From the NCBI GenBank assembly GCA_021731205.1, contig JAKFXV010000165.1:1-6592 (forward strand): a DNA stretch of 6,592 nt, in the 5' to 3' direction. Shown one piece after another: positions 1 through 6,188 of the stretch. The notes under the pieces were generated by a model. The model saw only the letters and a list, made by a program, of their open reading frames with translations. It was not told the DNA's origin and searched no databases. The first letter of the stretch is position 1, and every line of letters begins with the position of its first letter. Source of the DNA: Nocardioides sp. (GTDB lineage: Bacteria > Actinomycetota > Actinomycetes > Propionibacteriales > Nocardioidaceae). The translations under genes were made by a program, and so were the position numbers.

Positions 1-305
1 TTGGTGAGTCCGGCCCGGGCCGGCACGGCAACCGCGAGCGCGCCGAGCACCAACGGCGTCATCTGGATGAAGATCTCCTCGACCGAGCGTCTCCGGTTGA
101 ACGTGGAGTCCCACATGCTCAGGTACGCCTCGATCGGGTTGGCGCCCTTCGCAAGCAGGAGCAGGCTGAAGATCACCAGGGCCGCGAGGATCGCGGCGCC
201 CCAACGGAGGAGCACGGGCCGGGCGCGGTCCCAGCGACTCGAGGTCGCCGCCTCCGCGGCTTCCGACGAAGGGGTTTGGGAGGGTTGGGCTGTGGTGATG
301 CTCAT
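1..305 (-). CDS. ABC importer permease, BMP-type (nucleoside/simple sugar) class, N-terminal part only
   Basis: This is the first 101 codons of an inner-membrane permease; the 3' part lies beyond position 1. The product starts MSITTAQPS, followed by a low-complexity Ser/Ala/Glu-rich cytoplasmic tail (about residues 7-24), then a hydrophobic helix at about 33-52 and the start of a second at about 83-95. The segment KGANPIEAY (53-61) and the stretch [20 protein letters not shown] match the family pattern in which a Gly-Leu-rich helix runs into R-A-G-L-x-N. That is typical of the YufP/NupP-like permeases that pair with BMP-type ATPases. The ATG at 305-303 overlaps the ATPase stop as ATGA and has a strong GGAGGAG 4 bases upstream. 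From the family, it would form a heterodimeric channel with a second permease, expected downstream. The substrate cannot be read from this fragment. Confidence 0.88.
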   Translation of the reverse strand, partial: MSITTAQPSQTPSSEAAEAATSSRWDRARPVLLRWGAAILAALVIFSLLLLAKGANPIEAYLSMWDSTFNRRRSVEEIFIQMTPLVLGALAVAVPARAGLT

Positions 306-1849
306 GCCGCTCCTCCGATCATCAGCTGACCGATGAACTGCCGGTCGAAGTCGGCGCATTCGACCTCACCGGAGATGTGGCCGTCGTGCATGACGAGGAT
401 GCGGTCAGCGATGCTCATCAACTCGTCGAGGTCCTCTGAGACCATCAGGACGCCGGCGCCGTGGTCGCGGCGCTCGAGCAGGATCTCCTGGGTTCTGCGG
501 ACGTTCGCGATGTCGAGGCCGCGGCTGGGATAGGCCGCGACGACCAGGGTGGAGTCGATGGCCAACTCCCGGGTGAGGACCACCCGCTGGATGTTGCCGC
601 CCGACAGCTCGCTGACCCGCCGATGTGCCGGGGCGATCCGCAGACCGAGCCGCCGGTTGGCCTGCTCGGTGCCCGCAAGGACGGCCCGCCAGTCGATGCC
701 CAACCGTTTGGAGGGCATCGGCCGTCCGTTGAGAACCATGTGGTTCATCACGCTCAGCCGGCCGACCACTGATTCAGCGACCGGATCCTCCGGGATCCCG
801 GCAGCCCCTGCGTCGAGCGCGTCGGCCGGCGTGCGCACCTCTTGGCCGTTGACCCGCACGGTGCCCCGCTGCGGCTTGCGCAGCCCGAGCAACACCTCAC
901 ACAGTTCCCGCTGACCACTGCCCGCGACGCCGGCTACCCCGACCAGCTCTCCCGGCGCCACGGTCAAGCTCACGCCCTTCAGCGCCCGGTGCCCCTTGTC
1001 GCCCAGGCAGTCGACCCCGACGACCTCGAGGGCGGGCGGACGTGTCGTCGTCGCCCGGGGCGCGGGGCGTCGTACGAGATCGGACACGCTGCGCCCGACC
1101 ATGGCCTCGATGAGCTGGTCATTGGTGTGGTCCGACGGCATCACGTTGGCGAGGATCGTGCGACCGCCGCGCAACACCGTTGCCCGGTCTGCGATGGCGC
1201 GCACCTCATCGAGCTTGTGGGTGACGATGACGACCCCGAAGTCCTGTTCGCGCAGATGGTCGACGACCCGGAACAGCGCCTCCACCTCCTGCGGCGCGAG
1301 CACACTGGTGGGTTCGTCCAGAATCACCAGCCGAGCCCCGGTCATCAGCACCTTGAGGATCTCGACGCGCTGGCGCTCACCTATCGAGAGATGCCCGACC
1401 ACGGCGTTCGGGTTGACCGACAGTCCGAACCGCTCGCTGGCTTCGGTGATCTGGGTGCTCAAGCTGCGCAGCCGCAGCGTGAGACCTGTCGGCATCGCCA
1501 GCGCGATGTTCTCCGCAACGCTCAGGGCGGGGACGAGCCTCAGGTCCTGGAAGACCATGCCGATGCCGAGCCGACGCGCGTCGGCGGGACTGCCAACCAC
1601 GGCTTCGTGTCCGTCGACCACCAGTTGTCCGGAGTCGGGGCGGTAGACGCCGTAGATCATCTTCAGCAACGTGCTTTTGCCGGCACCGTTCTCTCCGACC
1701 AGCGCGTGCACCTCTCCGGGGAACACCTTGAGGCTGACGTCGGTGTTGGCTTCGACATCACCGAAGTGCTTGGTCAGGCCGAGCACCTCGAGGAGCGGAC
1801 GCTTCACATGGGATGCATCCGGTCCAGCACTCATCGGCTGATTCCTCAT
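302..1849 (-). CDS. ABC importer ATPase with two nucleotide-binding domains, BMP-type (nucleoside/simple sugar) class
   Basis: This 515-residue cytoplasmic ATPase powers a solute importer. Domain 1 (about 20-255) is complete: Walker [10 protein letters not shown] (52-60), Q-loop at Q101, signature LSIGERQR (154-161), Walker B ending ILDEPTS (176-182) and H-loop H211. Domain 2 (about 273-510) keeps the signature LSGGNIQR (415-422). Its Walker A is degenerate (GVAGSGQRE near 307-315, no Lys) and its Walker B reads [11 protein letters not shown] with no Asp-Glu pair, so it probably does not hydrolyse ATP. This asymmetry, and the IPED motif at 352-355, are known from the ATPases that work with BMP-type lipoproteins (YufO/NupO-like); the sugar ATPases RbsA/MglA are the alternative. 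The ATG at 1849 gives an ATGA overlap with the upstream regulator and has GAGGA 9 bases upstream. M6 is a weaker alternative start. The substrate is unknown: nucleosides or nucleobases are plausible by family only. Confidence 0.93.
   Translation of the reverse strand: MRNQPMSAGPDASHVKRPLLEVLGLTKHFGDVEANTDVSLKVFPGEVHALVGENGAGKSTLLKMIYGVYRPDSGQLVVDGHEAVVGSPADARRLGIGMVFQDLRLVPALSVAENIALAMPTGLTLRLRSLSTQITEASERFGLSVNPNAVVGHLSIGERQRVEILKVLMTGARLVILDEPTSVLAPQEVEALFRVVDHLREQDFGVVIVTHKLDEVRAIADRATVLRGGRTILANVMPSDHTNDQLIEAMVGRSVSDLVRRPAPRATTTRPPALEVVGVDCLGDKGHRALKGVSLTVAPGELVGVAGVAGSGQRELCEVLLGLRKPQRGTVRVNGQEVRTPADALDAGAAGIPEDPVAESVVGRLSVMNHMVLNGRPMPSKRLGIDWRAVLAGTEQANRRLGLRIAPAHRRVSELSGGNIQRVVLTRELAIDSTLVVAAYPSRGLDIANVRRTQEILLERRDHGAGVLMVSEDLDELMSIADRILVMHDGHISGEVECADFDRQFIGQLMIGGAA
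310..316 (-). promoter_or_regulatory. Ribosome binding site of the permease gene
   Basis: On the minus strand the sequence reads GGAGGAG, then CGGC, then ATG. It lies inside the last codons of the ATPase gene and fixes the permease start at the ATGA overlap. A strong site inside an overlap suggests the permease can initiate independently as well as by reinitiation. Confidence 0.7.
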
Positions 1850-2610
1850 CTGCTCGGGTCCTCGTGACTGGGTTGTTCGAGTTCGGCGGGTGGGCTGGTT
1901 CGCCGGCTGTTCAGCGCCCGCTGGCGCATCGCCTCGGCCGCGCGCTGCTCTACGACCTCGAGTGACGAGCCGATGTGGTCGCGCAACCTGTCGGCGGCCA
2001 GTGGGATCTGCCCGTCCAGAAGGGCCTCCACGATGCCGAGGTGCTCGGCGATGCTCGACTCGATGCGATCCTCGGTGAGGAAGTCGTAGGTGCGGACCGG
2101 CCGGATGCGGATGTTGATGGTCTCCAACATGTCCACCAGCGCGAGGTTGCCGGAGGAGCGCGCCAGGGCCAGGTGGAAGCTCTCATCGAGCTCGATGAAC
2201 GAGCCGTCCGGATCTGGAGGACTCTGCTGAATCTCCAGCCAGGTCTGCCGCAAGGCCGCCAGCGCTACCGGATCGTGTTCCACGCCGTCCTCCGAGGCGC
2301 GGGTGACCCCGCGCAGCTCCAGGGTCAGCCGGAGCTCGTAGAGGTCGCGCAAGTCGAACAGGTCGATCTCGGCGACGTAGTAGCCGCCGTCTGCGAACCG
2401 GGTGAGCACCCGGTCGGCGTGCAGCCGGACGAACGCCTCACGGACCGGCGTACGCGAGACGTCGAGTTGTTCGGCGATCTGTTCCTCTGCCAGACGATGG
2501 CCGGTCGGGAACTCGCCGAGCATGATCATCCGGCGAATCTGGGTGTAGGCCTGTTCCCGCAGCAACTGGGCCGCTGCCGCGCGAGTGCGACCATGACTGC
2601 GGAGCGCCAC
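1846..2610 (-). CDS. GntR-family transcriptional regulator, FadR/FCD subgroup
   Basis: This is a 254-residue DNA-binding repressor or activator, normal length for the FCD group. The N-terminal winged helix (about 20-85) contains [20 protein letters not shown], the standard GntR recognition-helix pattern. The C-terminal all-helical FCD domain (about 86-230) keeps a likely full metal/ligand set: D142 and H146 in [10 protein letters not shown]190 in [10 protein letters not shown] and H212 in LRDHIGSS. Such domains often bind a carboxylate effector through a metal ion. I chose GTG at 2610-2608 because GGGAGG lies 6 bases upstream. The frame stays open to 2835, but that extension would run through the promoter/operator and has no domain character. 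The stop overlaps the ATPase start as ATGA, so the regulator heads the transporter operon and probably controls it, itself and perhaps the divergent hydrolase. Confidence 0.92.
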   Translation of the reverse strand: MALRSHGRTRAAAAQLLREQAYTQIRRMIMLGEFPTGHRLAEEQIAEQLDVSRTPVREAFVRLHADRVLTRFADGGYYVAEIDLFDLRDLYELRLTLELRGVTRASEDGVEHDPVALAALRQTWLEIQQSPPDPDGSFIELDESFHLALARSSGNLALVDMLETINIRIRPVRTYDFLTEDRIESSIAEHLGIVEALLDGQIPLAADRLRDHIGSSLEVVEQRAAEAMRQRALNSRRTSPPAELEQPSHEDPSR

Positions 2611-2616
2611 GCTCGA

Positions 2617-2622
2617 CCTCCC
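2617..2622 (-). promoter_or_regulatory. Ribosome binding site that fixes the GntR regulator start
   Basis: On the minus strand GGGAGG is followed by six bases (TCGAGC) and GTG at 2610-2608. None of the upstream in-frame start candidates is needed to give a normal-length FCD regulator, so this site decides the call. Confidence 0.75.
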
Positions 2623-2628
2623 GGCTCG

Positions 2629-2664
2629 ATACACCCTCAGCCGCTGTATGCGGCGCTGTATACA
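2629..2664. promoter_or_regulatory. Candidate GntR operator cluster around TGTATACA
   Basis: An 8-bp perfect palindrome TGTATACA lies at 2657-2664. Two related half-sites precede it: GCTGTAT at 2643-2649 is repeated at 2655-2661, exactly 12 bp apart, and ATACA at 2629-2633 forms an inverted repeat with TGTAT at 2645-2649. FadR/FCD-type regulators commonly bind short palindromes with GT and AC half-sites, so this cluster just upstream of the regulator gene is the natural candidate for autoregulation. The palindrome also supplies a TATACA hexamer on both strands, so it may overlap a -10 element; binding would then block transcription. The palindrome is visible; its use as an operator is inferred. 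Confidence 0.5.
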
Positions 2665-2766
2665 AACAGTGGCCGGGCAATGTTTCAGGCGCTCACCTGC
2701 CGATGTAACAAATGCTTGAACACCTCCGCACGACCAGGCGGAAGCCGAACCGGAAACGGGCGAGAC

Positions 2767-2806
2767 TAGGGTTCGATTCGACAAGCTGTCGCCTGGTGTG
2801 GAGGAG
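2767..2806 (+). promoter_or_regulatory. Leader of the alpha/beta-hydrolase gene: possible -10, inverted repeat and ribosome binding site
   Basis: TAGGGT at 2767-2772 fits the actinobacterial TANNNT -10 pattern, but I see no convincing -35 (GGAAAC at 2754-2759 is too close). Downstream are the tandem pentamer TTCGATTCGA (2772-2781) and the inverted repeat CGACA-agc-TGTCG (2779-2791), which would fall at about the transcription start and could be an operator or small hairpin. GGAGGAG at 2800-2806 stands 6 bases before ATG at 2813 and decides that start over the in-frame GTG at 2798. The ribosome binding site is well supported; the promoter part is weak. Confidence 0.45.
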
Positions 2807-2812
2807 ACCCGG

Positions 2813-3460
2813 ATGCCGACCCGCGGTCGCGCCAAGATCGTGCTGGTGCACGGCGCCGCCGCCTCAGCGCGGGTGTGGGACCGGCTGCTCCCGCACCTGC
2901 CGGACTACGACCTTGTGGCGGTCGAACGCCCCCGCACCGGTGATCTGGAGCGCGAGTTGGCATGGCTGACGCCGCTGGCCGAGGGCGCCTACGTCGTCGG
3001 CATGAGCGGAGGTGCCACGCTGGGTCTGGGCCTGGCGATGTCGGGGGTGCGGTTGGCCGGGGCAGTTCTGCACGAACCCGCCGTGGGTAGCCTTGTCCCT
3101 GAGCTGTTGGGTCCGATGGCAGCCGCGTTCCAGACCGGCGGCACCGCTTCCTTCGGGCGCGCGTTGTACGGCCCGACCTGGACGGTCGACCTGGCCGGCA
3201 GCGCTGACGACGCCGTCACAGCGAGCGAGCTCGCCATGTTCCGGACCTTCGAGCCAGGTCCGGCGTCGGCGTACGCCGGTCACGTGGTGGTCACGGTCGG
3301 TTCACAGTCGCCGCCGATTCGGCACGAGGCCTCCCGGGCGTTGGGGCGAGAGTTCGGCTACTCCTTGCAGGTCGTGCCTGGATCTCAGCACTTCGTCGCA
3401 CACGATCACCCCGAGACGCTCGCGGCCGTTGTCCGCCGAGTTGTCCAGGCCCGGGCCTGA
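2813..3460 (+). CDS. Small alpha/beta-fold hydrolase
   Basis: This is a 215-residue cytoplasmic protein with no signal peptide. The first strand runs into the oxyanion motif VLVHGAAASA (10-19). The nucleophile elbow GMSGG (63-67) gives S65 as catalytic serine, and SQHFVAHDHPE (191-201) supplies the base, most likely H193. The canonical acid after the next-to-last strand is absent: that loop reads TVGSQSPP (161-168), with no Asp or Glu where one is usual. E88 in VLHEP, after the preceding strand, is a possible substitute. The fold family covers esterases, lactonases, C-C hydrolases and thioesterases, so the substrate cannot be named. At about 215 residues the cap region is short. The gene diverges from the GntR regulator and shares its control region, which suggests it acts on the imported solute or a derivative. 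It meets dinG tail to tail. Confidence 0.85.
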   Translation: MPTRGRAKIVLVHGAAASARVWDRLLPHLPDYDLVAVERPRTGDLERELAWLTPLAEGAYVVGMSGGATLGLGLAMSGVRLAGAVLHEPAVGSLVPELLGPMAAAFQTGGTASFGRALYGPTWTVDLAGSADDAVTASELAMFRTFEPGPASAYAGHVVVTVGSQSPPIRHEASRALGREFGYSLQVVPGSQHFVAHDHPETLAAVVRRVVQARA

Positions 3461-3468
3461 GTCAGCCC
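3446..3468. terminator. Possible bidirectional terminator at the convergent gene junction
   Basis: A perfect 14-bp palindrome CAGGCCCGGGCCTG (3446-3459) covers the end of the hydrolase gene. It overlaps a second near-palindrome, GGGC-c-TGAGTCA-GCCC (3453-3468), that contains both facing stop codons. Either could form a GC-rich hairpin in both transcripts. There is no U-tract, so an intrinsic terminator is only a possibility; actinobacterial terminators often lack the tract. No other termination signal is visible between these convergent genes. Confidence 0.35.
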
Positions 3469-5525
3469 TCGCCCAACCGGGACAGGGCGCCCCGCACGAG
3501 TTGTGGATCCTCGGTCATCCACATGGGCGGCAGGCTGGCCCGCAGGAATGAGCCGTAGCGCGCGGTCGCAAGCCGCGGATCGAGAATGGCGACGACACCG
3601 CGATCGGTCATCGTGCGGATCAGGCGGCCCGAGCCCTGCGCCAGCAGCAGAGCAGCGTGCGTCGCGGCGACCTGCATGAACCCGTTGTGCCCGGCTCGAT
3701 CCGCGGCTCGTTGGCGGGCCGACATCAGCGGATCGTCGGGGCGAGGGAACGGAATCCGGTCGATGATCACCAGCTGGCAGGTGTCGCCCGGCACGTCCAG
3801 TCCCTGCCACAGGCTGAGCGTTCCGAACAGGGACGTGTGCGGATCGGCCACGAACTGCTTGGCGAGCTCGGGTAGCTGGGCGTCGCCTTGGGCCAAGGTC
3901 GTCAGGTGGGGCAACCGCAGGCGCACCTCGGCGGCCGCGACTTCGGCGGCCCGACGTGAGGAGAACAGTCCCAAGGTCCGGCCGGCCGCTGCGTCCACCA
4001 GCTCCACGATCTCGGCCAACTGGGCAGCGCCCAACCCGTCGCGCCCAGGGACCGGCAGGTGCCGAGCGACGTACAAGATGGCCTGCTTGCCGTAGTCGAA
4101 GGGAGAGCCGACGTCCACACCCCGCCAGGGTCGGGCATCGACAGCCTCGGACTCCGAGTCGGGGGTTGCCCCCGAGTCCTTGCCTGCGACCGAGACCTTC
4201 TCCTCCTGGCGTAGACCCAGAGACCTCGCCACGACCCCGAAGTCGCCGCCGAGCCGCAGGGTCGCGCTGGTGAAGATGACGACGCGGTCCGCCAGCAACT
4301 TCTCCCGCAGCTGCTGCGAGACCTGCAGCGGCGCGACACACAACCGCGCGGGAGTCCGCTCACGGGCCTCGGCCAACCACAGCACGTCGGCCGAACTCGC
4401 CTCGGCCATCCGCGCCGCGACGTTGAACAGGTCCTGCACCAGGCCGCGGGCCTGGGTCCGCCCGGCCTCCTCCGACGCTGCGCCGCCTGCGCCGTTCGAG
4501 CCGGACCCGGTCGAGGCGCTCTCTTTGGGATACGCCGACAAGGTCGCGCGCGCGGCGTCGCGCACCAGCGCCAAGGCTCCGCCGAGGTGGTCTGGGAGCG
4601 TGTCGAAACGCCCTGGATCGCACTCTCGTAGGGCACCCGCGAGAGCGTCGGCCGCCTTGCCGAGCTCGTCGGCCTGGTCGCCTTCGACCCAACGCTGCGA
4701 TCGCCGGGCGGCGCGCTCGACGTCCCCGGCGCTCAGCTCGTCGGTGGCGGCCTGCGTCACGCGGGCGGTCAGCTCGTGTGCCTCGTCGATGACCACGGCG
4801 TCGTACTCGGGGATCATCGGCACGCCTTGAATGGCGTCGATGGCGAGCAGTGAGTGGTTGGTCACGATGAGTTGTGACCGCTGGGCGCGCTCGCGAGCGT
4901 GCTCGGCAAAGCACTCCGCCCCGAACGGGCACTTCGCGGAGCCGAGGCACTCCCGGTGGTTGACGCTGACCTGTCGCCACACGCGATCGGTGTGGTGCGG
5001 AGCGTGATCACGCTCGCCTGTGCCGTCGCTCGCGGCCTCCTCCTCCGCCCAAGCCCGCAGTTCGAGCACCGCCTTGCCGAGCGACCCCTGGGGCACATCG
5101 ACCAGCACGCCCTGGTCATCGGGTACACCTTCGCGGATCCTGTGCAGGCAGGCGTAGTTGGAGCGTCCCTTCAACACCGCATAGCGGGGTCGGTCCGCGG
5201 CCCGGGCAGGCAGCAGGTCGCCCACTGCGGCGACCAGCGCCGGCAGATCGCGCTCGACCAGTTGATGTTGCAACGCCAAGGTGGCAGTGGCGACGACTAC
5301 TCGCTCCTCGCGCAACAACGCCGGGACAAGGTAGGCCAGGGACTTGCCCGTCCCGGTGCCGGCCTGGACGAGAAGGTGGTGGCCCGACTCGAAAGACTCC
5401 GCGACGGCTTCGGCCATCGTGACCTGGCCGAGGCGTTCTTGTCCGTCGAGCGCTTCAACGGCGGCTGCGAGGACCTGACGGAGGTCGGGATCGGCCGCCA
5501 CCTCACTCGGCGGGGCCGGGCTCAC
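3462..5525 (-). CDS. dinG: DinG-type ATP-dependent DNA helicase (XPD-like, iron-sulfur)
   Basis: This is a 687-residue superfamily 2 helicase of the XPD/DinG group, known to unwind DNA 5' to 3' and resolve structures such as R-loops during repair and replication. In order: Q-motif region near RLGQVTMAEA (31-40); Walker A AGTGTGKS (55-62); an iron-sulfur domain with four cysteines C126, C193, C199 and C205, a spacing close to E. coli DinG; motif II DEAH (247-250); SATL (420-423); SLWQGLDVPG (571-580); and motif VI QGSGRLIR (629-636). Two low-complexity stretches (336-357 and 450-464) look like surface insertions. The GTG start at 5525 overlaps the upstream stop as GTGA, and the preceding bases (CACCTCCGGCAC) contain no Shine-Dalgarno, so translation probably depends on the upstream membrane-protein gene. 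It ends one base from the hydrolase stop. A less specific label is DinG-family helicase. Confidence 0.93.
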   Translation of the reverse strand: MSPAPPSEVAADPDLRQVLAAAVEALDGQERLGQVTMAEAVAESFESGHHLLVQAGTGTGKSLAYLVPALLREERVVVATATLALQHQLVERDLPALVAAVGDLLPARAADRPRYAVLKGRSNYACLHRIREGVPDDQGVLVDVPQGSLGKAVLELRAWAEEEAASDGTGERDHAPHHTDRVWRQVSVNHRECLGSAKCPFGAECFAEHARERAQRSQLIVTNHSLLAIDAIQGVPMIPEYDAVVIDEAHELTARVTQAATDELSAGDVERAARRSQRWVEGDQADELGKAADALAGALRECDPGRFDTLPDHLGGALALVRDAARATLSAYPKESASTGSGSNGAGGAASEEAGRTQARGLVQDLFNVAARMAEASSADVLWLAEARERTPARLCVAPLQVSQQLREKLLADRVVIFTSATLRLGGDFGVVARSLGLRQEEKVSVAGKDSGATPDSESEAVDARPWRGVDVGSPFDYGKQAILYVARHLPVPGRDGLGAAQLAEIVELVDAAAGRTLGLFSSRRAAEVAAAEVRLRLPHLTTLAQGDAQLPELAKQFVADPHTSLFGTLSLWQGLDVPGDTCQLVIIDRIPFPRPDDPLMSARQRAADRAGHNGFMQVAATHAALLLAQGSGRLIRTMTDRGVVAILDPRLATARYGSFLRASLPPMWMTEDPQLVRGALSRLGEG

Positions 5526-6148
5526 GTGCCGGAGGTGGTTTTGCCGTTACCCCAGTTGTCACCGTCGCCGGTGCGGGAGAAGAAGCGCGGCTTGCCGTCC
5601 CGACACCCCGAATAGACCTCGGTGATCAACGGCTCGGCCTGACTGGTGAACTGCACCCGCACAGTGCGCGGACCCGGGTTGAGCACCTCGACGTGATACC
5701 CCGATTCGGCCGGCGCCCCCACCAAGCGCACCCGCCAGCCCTGGCACTCCGACACCACCAAACCGACATCGCCACGCCACGTCGCCCTGATCCGCGGGTA
5801 GGTATTGCCGTCCCAGTCCTTGTCCTCGTCGTCGACGGAGGGCGACGGGCTCGGCTTGGGCTTGGGCTGCTCTTTCGGTGGCTCCTGCTCCGGAAGCGCG
5901 GTCGGGGTCGGTTCGGGGCGCTTGGCGCGGATCACGATCTGCTTGCTGGTGGGTTGCGGAACCCCCGCGACGACGGGTGCCGACTCCTCTTGTTGCTCGG
6001 AGGCCTGGAACGACGGGTTGCCCACCGGGATCAGGTCGTCACCGGTGCGCGAGATGACCGTCCACACCATGGCGGAGCCGACGGCGACCACCATCAACCA
6101 CGCCGTCAGGAGCCCGATCGGGCCACGCAGACGATTCACAACGGACAT
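5522..6148 (-). CDS. Single-pass membrane protein with Pro/Lys-rich stalk and unknown extracytoplasmic domain
   Basis: I do not recognise a named family for this 208-residue protein. A short basic N-terminus (MSVVNRLRG) precedes one hydrophobic helix at about 10-32 with no lipobox, suggesting an uncleaved anchor with the C-terminus outside. Residues 33-76 are polar; 77-113 form a Pro/Glu/Lys stalk with KPKPSPSPS, ending in the acidic VDDEDKDWD; 115-195 form a compact, probably beta-rich domain. That domain has two cysteines, C135 in SECQGW and C182 in SGCRDG, likely a disulfide. The tail is Gly/Asp/Asn-rich. I chose ATG at 6148 because the helix follows at once; there is no Shine-Dalgarno, but GACAGT sits 6 bases upstream, as in weak leaderless promoters. 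An in-frame ATG at 6190 would add 14 residues but would overlap the response-regulator start. The stop overlaps dinG as GTGA. It could be a signalling or envelope accessory protein; the function is unknown. Confidence 0.8.
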   Translation of the reverse strand: MSVVNRLRGPIGLLTAWLMVVAVGSAMVWTVISRTGDDLIPVGNPSFQASEQQEESAPVVAGVPQPTSKQIVIRAKRPEPTPTALPEQEPPKEQPKPKPSPSPSVDDEDKDWDGNTYPRIRATWRGDVGLVVSECQGWRVRLVGAPAESGYHVEVLNPGPRTVRVQFTSQAEPLITEVYSGCRDGKPRFFSRTGDGDNWGNGKTTSGT

Positions 6149-6154
6149 TCTTGC

Positions 6155-6182
6155 ACTGTCCTGGCCAACCAAGGCGTACCGT
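6155..6182. promoter_or_regulatory. Overlapping divergent promoters, with a leaderless-type -10 for the response regulator
   Basis: TACCGT at 6177-6182 occupies exactly -12 to -7 relative to the A of the response-regulator ATG (6189). This is the spacing of a TANNNT box that produces a leaderless mRNA, common in actinobacteria; no Shine-Dalgarno lies at normal distance. For the minus-strand membrane protein, GACAGT (complement of 6155-6160) takes the same position relative to its ATG at 6148, though it lacks the first T. If both are real, the -35 region of each promoter falls on the -10 of the other within 40 bp. TTGCAC at 6151-6156 looks like a -35 but is 20 bases from TACCGT, longer than usual. 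Confidence 0.42.
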
Positions 6183-6188
6183 TTCGCC

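Noticed and set aside
842..1867. Long open frame (341 codons) on the plus strand opposite the ABC ATPase
   Set aside because: It is fully antisense to a gene with clear ABC motifs, its protein has no recognisable domain and is His/Asp/Gln-rich in the way high-GC shadow frames are.
2686..2699. CAGG-cgctca-CCTG inverted repeat in the intergenic region as another operator
   Set aside because: Four-base arms in GC-rich DNA are expected by chance, and they do not resemble the TGTAT half-sites.
1975..2769. Plus-strand open frame of 264 codons opposite the GntR gene and intergenic region
   Set aside because: The opposite strand has an unambiguous GntR/FCD protein; this frame crosses the operator region and shows no family features.
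2798..2812. Upstream GTG start for the hydrolase, adding five residues
   Set aside because: The GTG overlaps the GGAGGAG ribosome binding site, which is ideally placed for ATG 2813.
4159..4175. GC-rich 7-bp hairpin as a transcription terminator
   Set aside because: It lies in the middle of dinG with no T-run on either strand and no gene end nearby.
3406..4341. Open frame of 311 codons on the minus strand within dinG and the end of the hydrolase
   Set aside because: It runs out of frame with the motif-bearing dinG sequence and is Arg/Gly/Ala-rich without domain character, so it is a shadow.
4899..5615. Plus-strand open frame of 238 codons opposite the start of dinG
   Set aside because: It is antisense to the iron-sulfur and Walker A regions of dinG; no credible ribosome site or domain supports it.
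5810..5920. Repeated GGCTTG units as a DNA repeat element
   Set aside because: They simply encode the Lys-Pro repeats of the membrane protein's stalk and stay in frame.
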